Shown: in pieces, positions 26,059 through 28,776 of the stretch
How the letters are laid out: each line of letters starts with the position of its first letter
Numbering within the stretch: the stretch's first letter is position 1
NCBI GenBank assembly: GCA_023428645.1
Contig: JAEYXD010000035.1
Location: 1-28,776 of the forward strand
Source of the DNA: Pseudomonadota bacterium
GTDB taxonomy: Bacteria; Pseudomonadota; Gammaproteobacteria; Steroidobacterales; Steroidobacteraceae
Length of the DNA: 28,776 nucleotides
Direction: 5' to 3'
Position numbers and translations under genes: made by a program
The notes under the pieces: model-generated
Seen by the model: the letters and a program-made list of their open reading frames with translations, nothing else
The model's database searches: none
What the model was told of the DNA's origin: nothing

Positions 26059-27180
26059 ATGTCGGGACCCCTGGAAGGTATTCGCATACTCGAAATCGCC
26101 GGCCTCGGCGCCGCACCGTTCTGCGGCATGATGCTCGCGGACATGGGCGCCGATGTCGTTCGCGTCGATCGGAAGAACGCGGCGCTGTCGACGCTCGATC
26201 GACACAACCCGCTGCTGCGCAACCGCCGCTCCATCGCGCTCGATTTGCAGCAAGCCGCCGATGTGCACGTGCTGCTGCAGCTCGTCGACAAAGCGGATGC
26301 GATGTTCGAATCATTTCGGCCCGGCGTCGCGGAGCGCCTGGGCTTCGGTCCCGAGGTGTGCCTCGCACGCAATGCACGCCTGATCTACGGGCGCATGACC
26401 GGCTGGGGTCAGACCGGACCGCTCGCGCGCAGCGCCGGCCACGACATCAACTACATTGCGCTCGCCGGTGCGCTCGGCCTCATCGGCGAGCGTGGCCGAG
26501 CGCCCGTGCCGCCATTGAACCTCGTCGGCGATTTCGGCGGCGGCGGCATGTTGCTCGCGTTCGGCATCGTGTGCGGCCTGCTCGAAGCGCGCACATCGGG
26601 CAAGGGTCAGGTGATCGACGCGGCGATGCTCGATGGCACGCTCGCGCTCATGAGCATGTTCCATGGCATGCAGGCGCTCGGCACGTGCGGCGAGCGGCCC
26701 GGCGAGAATCTGCTGTCCGGCGCGGCGCACTTTTATTCGACGTATGCGACGAGCGATGGCCAGTTCATCAGCATCGCGGCGCTCGAGCCGCAGTTCTATG
26801 AGCTGCTCATCGACAAGCTCGGGCTCGATCGGGCGCGCTACGCGCATCCGACGCATCCGAACTATTCACCGGACGAGATGCGTACGCGCTGGCCTGCGCT
26901 CAAGGAAGAGCTGGCGCGCCTGTTCGGCTCGCAGCCACGTGCTCATTGGGACGCGCTGCTGCTCGGGACGGACGCGTGCTACGCGCCGGTTCTGACGTTG
27001 GCCGAGGCATCGCGGCATCCGCACAATCGGGCACGCAAGGCGTTCGTCGAGGTCGGCGGCGTTCTCCAGAACGCGCCCACGCCGCGCTTCAGCCGCTCCG
27101 AACCCGCGACTCCAACGCCCCCGCCGGCTCCCGGCGCGCAGCGCGACGCAGTGCTCGCCGATTGGGGCGTGAGAGCCTGA
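26059..27180 (+). CDS. Alpha-methylacyl-CoA racemase, CoA-transferase family III
   Basis: A 373-residue protein. It epimerises 2-methylacyl-CoA esters during breakdown of branched-chain or sterol side chains. The three catalytic residues known from the mycobacterial enzyme (His126, Asp156, Glu241) have counterparts with a constant offset of two: His128 in AGHDINYIALAGAL, Asp158 in VGDFGGGG and Glu243 in ALEPQF. The early GLGAAPFCGMMLADMGADVVRV motif and RNRRSIALDL are typical. The start is ATG 26059, with GAGGTG 6 bases upstream; the longer frame from 25960 lacks conservation. A proline-rich segment lies near the end. It converges on the hotdog thioesterase 34 bases away. Other CaiB/BaiF CoA-transferases are the alternative. 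Confidence 0.88.
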   Translation: MSGPLEGIRILEIAGLGAAPFCGMMLADMGADVVRVDRKNAALSTLDRHNPLLRNRRSIALDLQQAADVHVLLQLVDKADAMFESFRPGVAERLGFGPEVCLARNARLIYGRMTGWGQTGPLARSAGHDINYIALAGALGLIGERGRAPVPPLNLVGDFGGGGMLLAFGIVCGLLEARTSGKGQVIDAAMLDGTLALMSMFHGMQALGTCGERPGENLLSGAAHFYSTYATSDGQFISIAALEPQFYELLIDKLGLDRARYAHPTHPNYSPDEMRTRWPALKEELARLFGSQPRAHWDALLLGTDACYAPVLTLAEASRHPHNRARKAFVEVGGVLQNAPTPRFSRSEPATPTPPPAPGAQRDAVLADWGVRA

Positions 27181-27214
27181 CGGAGCAGCGCGGCGCAAGC
27201 GACGCGCGCACGAC

Positions 27215-27772
27215 TCATGTCGAGCGCGCCCGCTCCGCCTCTTCCCTGCGCAGCAGGCTCGTGAGCGATTCGCAGCCGCTGCTCCACTCGCTCACCCATT
27301 GCGGCAACGGAGGAGAGTCGTGGTGTACACCGATGGCATCGAGAAACACTTGCGGCTCGACCGGCCCGTTCGGGCCTTTGAACAACCCGCGGATGGCGAC
27401 GACTCCCAATACTCTGCCGCCGCGAACGAAGCGGTGCTCCATGAAACCCCAGCGCGCATTCCAGCCGAGCATGCGCGTATGGATCTCGAATTTTTCGAAC
27501 GGCTTCAGGTCGCGCCGGAACTTCGCGACCGCATCGCCGACGACCGGGACGGCGCGTTCGCGACGGGCGATCCGAAAGGCGCCGGAGCGAATGAACCAGT
27601 GCAGCCGCGCGACATCGGCGAGCGCGAGATAGCGGCCGTTGTTGACGTGCAGATTCAGGTCGAGATCGTTCGGCCACACATGCATGCGGATGCACGTGGC
27701 GTCGAGCACGTCGATGCGCCGCTGGCCGATGCACGTCAGGCCGGCATGAATGAGTCGGATCCAGGGAAACAC
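27215..27772 (-). CDS. Hotdog-fold acyl-CoA thioesterase family protein
   Basis: A 185-residue protein that begins with GTG 27772 (AAGGA lies 13 bases upstream). The hotdog core includes PNDLDLNLHVNNGRYLALAD, whose Asp and Asn-Asn-Gly-Arg-Tyr match the 4-hydroxybenzoyl-CoA thioesterase-like group. FEKFEIHTRMLGWNARWGFM and the strand around GVVAIRGLFKGPNGPV follow. It probably hydrolyses an acyl-CoA; the substrate is unknown. There is no clear signal peptide. It sits between the racemase (convergent) and tpm (divergent), and a shared role with the racemase in acyl-CoA metabolism is only suggested by adjacency. Confidence 0.87.
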   Translation of the reverse strand: MFPWIRLIHAGLTCIGQRRIDVLDATCIRMHVWPNDLDLNLHVNNGRYLALADVARLHWFIRSGAFRIARRERAVPVVGDAVAKFRRDLKPFEKFEIHTRMLGWNARWGFMEHRFVRGGRVLGVVAIRGLFKGPNGPVEPQVFLDAIGVHHDSPPLPQWVSEWSSGCESLTSLLRREEAERARST

Positions 27773-27857
27773 TGGGTCGCGGATATCCTTCGGGGGCCGC
27801 GAGGATAGCAGGGTTCGCGCGTGAGCCGCGCCGGCAGCGCCGCGCTACACTCGGCTC

Positions 27858-28526
27858 ATGGACAATGACTTCTGGATCGAGCGCTGGGCGAAGCACGAGA
27901 TCGGCTTCCACCAGCAACAGGTGAACGCGTACCTGCGCAACTATTGGCCGCAGCTCGGGGTATCGCGCGAGGCGACGACGTTCGTGCCGCTCTGCGGTAA
28001 GACGCTCGACATGCGCTGGCTGCGCGAGCACGGACATCCCGTGCTCGGCGTGGAGATCGCACGCACGGCTTGCGCTGAGTTCTTCGCGGAATGGAACGTC
28101 GAGCCGCAGGTCATTCGGCAAGGCGCATTCGAGCGCTGGTCGGCGCAGGACATCACGGTGCTGTGCGGAGATTTTTTCGCGTTGCAGCCGCACGACCTCG
28201 CAAGTGTGCGCGCGGTATTCGACCGCGCCGCATTGATCGCATTGCCGGAAGCGATGCGTCGGGCGTATGTGGCGAAGTTGCGCGAGATGCTGCCCGCCGG
28301 CACCGTCATGCTGCTCGTCACGCCGGAATACGATCAGCAGCAGATGAAGGGGCCGCCGTTCGCCGTCGGAACGCGGGAAGTACGCGAGCTGTTCGCTGGC
28401 TGGCAGGTCGAGGAGATTGCCGCGGTCGATGTCACTCACTCGCCGGACAATGCGCGGTTTTTACAGCGCGGCGTGAGCTCGTTGGTCGAGCGCGTGTATC
28501 GGATCGTCGTGGGCGAGCGCGCGTGA
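27858..28526 (+). CDS. tpm: Thiopurine S-methyltransferase
   Basis: A 222-residue, SAM-dependent class I methyltransferase. It starts MDNDFWIERWAKHEIGFHQQ, the diagnostic bacterial TPMT opening. It continues with FVPLCGKTLDMRWLREHGHP (SAM-binding segment) and VLGVEIARTACAEFF. AVFDRAALIALPEAMR and GPPFAV near the C-terminus are also family hallmarks. Bacterial Tpm methylates thiopurines and can methylate selenium and tellurium oxyanions. Length is normal. It is divergent from the thioesterase with an 85-base gap that would carry both promoters, though none is clear. Confidence 0.95.
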   Translation: MDNDFWIERWAKHEIGFHQQQVNAYLRNYWPQLGVSREATTFVPLCGKTLDMRWLREHGHPVLGVEIARTACAEFFAEWNVEPQVIRQGAFERWSAQDITVLCGDFFALQPHDLASVRAVFDRAALIALPEAMRRAYVAKLREMLPAGTVMLLVTPEYDQQQMKGPPFAVGTREVRELFAGWQVEEIAAVDVTHSPDNARFLQRGVSSLVERVYRIVVGERA

Positions 28527-28572
28527 GCTCGCGAAGGGAAAGATAGAGCGACGAGCAGATAGATTCGAGGAG

Positions 28573-28611
28573 CCCCCTCCCCAACCCTCCCCCGCTACGC
28601 GGGGGAGGGGG
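28573..28611 (+). repeat. GC-rich intergenic palindromic repeat, copy 2
   Basis: It contains a perfect 11-bp hairpin, CCCTCCCCCGC (28585-28595) with GCGGGGGAGGG (28599-28609), around loop TAC. Its first 38 bases match copy 1 at 23339-23376 in inverted orientation with 5 differences. A degenerate neighbour follows, CCTCCC (28624-28629)/GGGAGG (28640-28645). It lies in the convergent gap between tpm and the DUF1993 gene, a likely end-of-transcript position. Confidence 0.78.
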
Positions 28612-28655
28612 CGGAGAGCAAGCCCTCCCCGTCGCGCGAGGGAGGCAGGAAGGAT

Positions 28656-28776
28656 TTACTGAATGTTGCCGAGGAAATCGCCCTTGCCGAGTTCGACACC
28701 GTTCTTGCGCAGCAGCGCATACGCCATCGACACGTGGAAATAAAAGTTCGGCAGCAGGAATTTAGTCACGTAATCC
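28656..28776 (-). CDS. DUF1993 domain protein, C-terminal end only
   Basis: The last 39 residues of a leftward gene that runs off the window edge. They include FLLPNFYFHVSMAYALLRKN and GVELGKGDFLGNIQ, the conserved end of DUF1993 proteins. These are small soluble proteins distantly resembling the DinB helical bundle, with no established function. The stop is TAA at 28656-28658. It converges on tpm, with the GC-rich repeat between them. Confidence 0.85.
   Translation of the reverse strand, partial: DYVTKFLLPNFYFHVSMAYALLRKNGVELGKGDFLGNIQ

Noticed and set aside
26979..28439. 486-residue minus-strand frame crossing the racemase end, thioesterase and tpm
   Set aside because: It overlaps three genes with clear family motifs in other frames and has low-complexity Arg-rich composition.

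Overview
The window is GC-rich, densely coded chromosomal DNA. It carries a TonB-dependent receptor, an LpxO-type lipid A hydroxylase, a CstA/YjiX pair, an RND efflux pair, CopC/CopD, Tpm and a GlyGly-CTERM-type surface protein. Together these point to a Gram-negative gammaproteobacterium, probably in the Xanthomonadales/Steroidobacterales/Nevskiales area. That placement is inference from gene content; no rRNA is present. Every gene reads as ordinary chromosomal housekeeping or accessory material. I see no transposase, integrase, phage gene, CRISPR array or tRNA.

Layout. Bases 1-960 hold a small exported-protein ORF and a decayed alpha/beta-hydrolase. Bases 961-3185 encode the carbon-starvation/pyruvate permease CstA with its small partner. 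Bases 3419-4835 form a translationally coupled trio: bactofilin, zinc-ribbon protein and histidine phosphatase. Bases 4878-9730 are a MarR regulator facing a membrane-fusion protein and an RND pump, with two matching palindromes between them. Bases 9799-12498 are four leftward genes: SH3/anchor protein, small unknown, redoxin and apt. A WYL regulator (12648-13610) then converges on a leftward TonB-dependent receptor (13617-16196), which lies downstream of a trehalose-synthase-like GH13 enzyme (16457-18109).

Bases 18110-18442 are gene-free but contain nested RNA stems ending in a strong rightward terminator, which makes a candidate small RNA. A rhomboid protease and lpxO diverge next, followed by an archaeal-type ATP-dependent DNA ligase and a divergent phospholipase D/cardiolipin-synthase-like protein. 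CopD, CopC and a duplicated-domain surface protein with a GlyGly-CTERM-like tail read leftward. The right end carries an alpha-methylacyl-CoA racemase, a hotdog thioesterase, thiopurine methyltransferase and the end of a DUF1993 gene.

The least explained items are the structured non-coding segment near 18.25-18.44 kb, the coupled bactofilin/zinc-ribbon/phosphatase trio, and the duplicated GlyGly-CTERM protein beside copCD. A 38-bp GC-rich palindromic repeat also occurs twice, in opposite orientations. No wholly new multi-gene system is evident. Several genes appear to start at GTG, which decides their N-termini.
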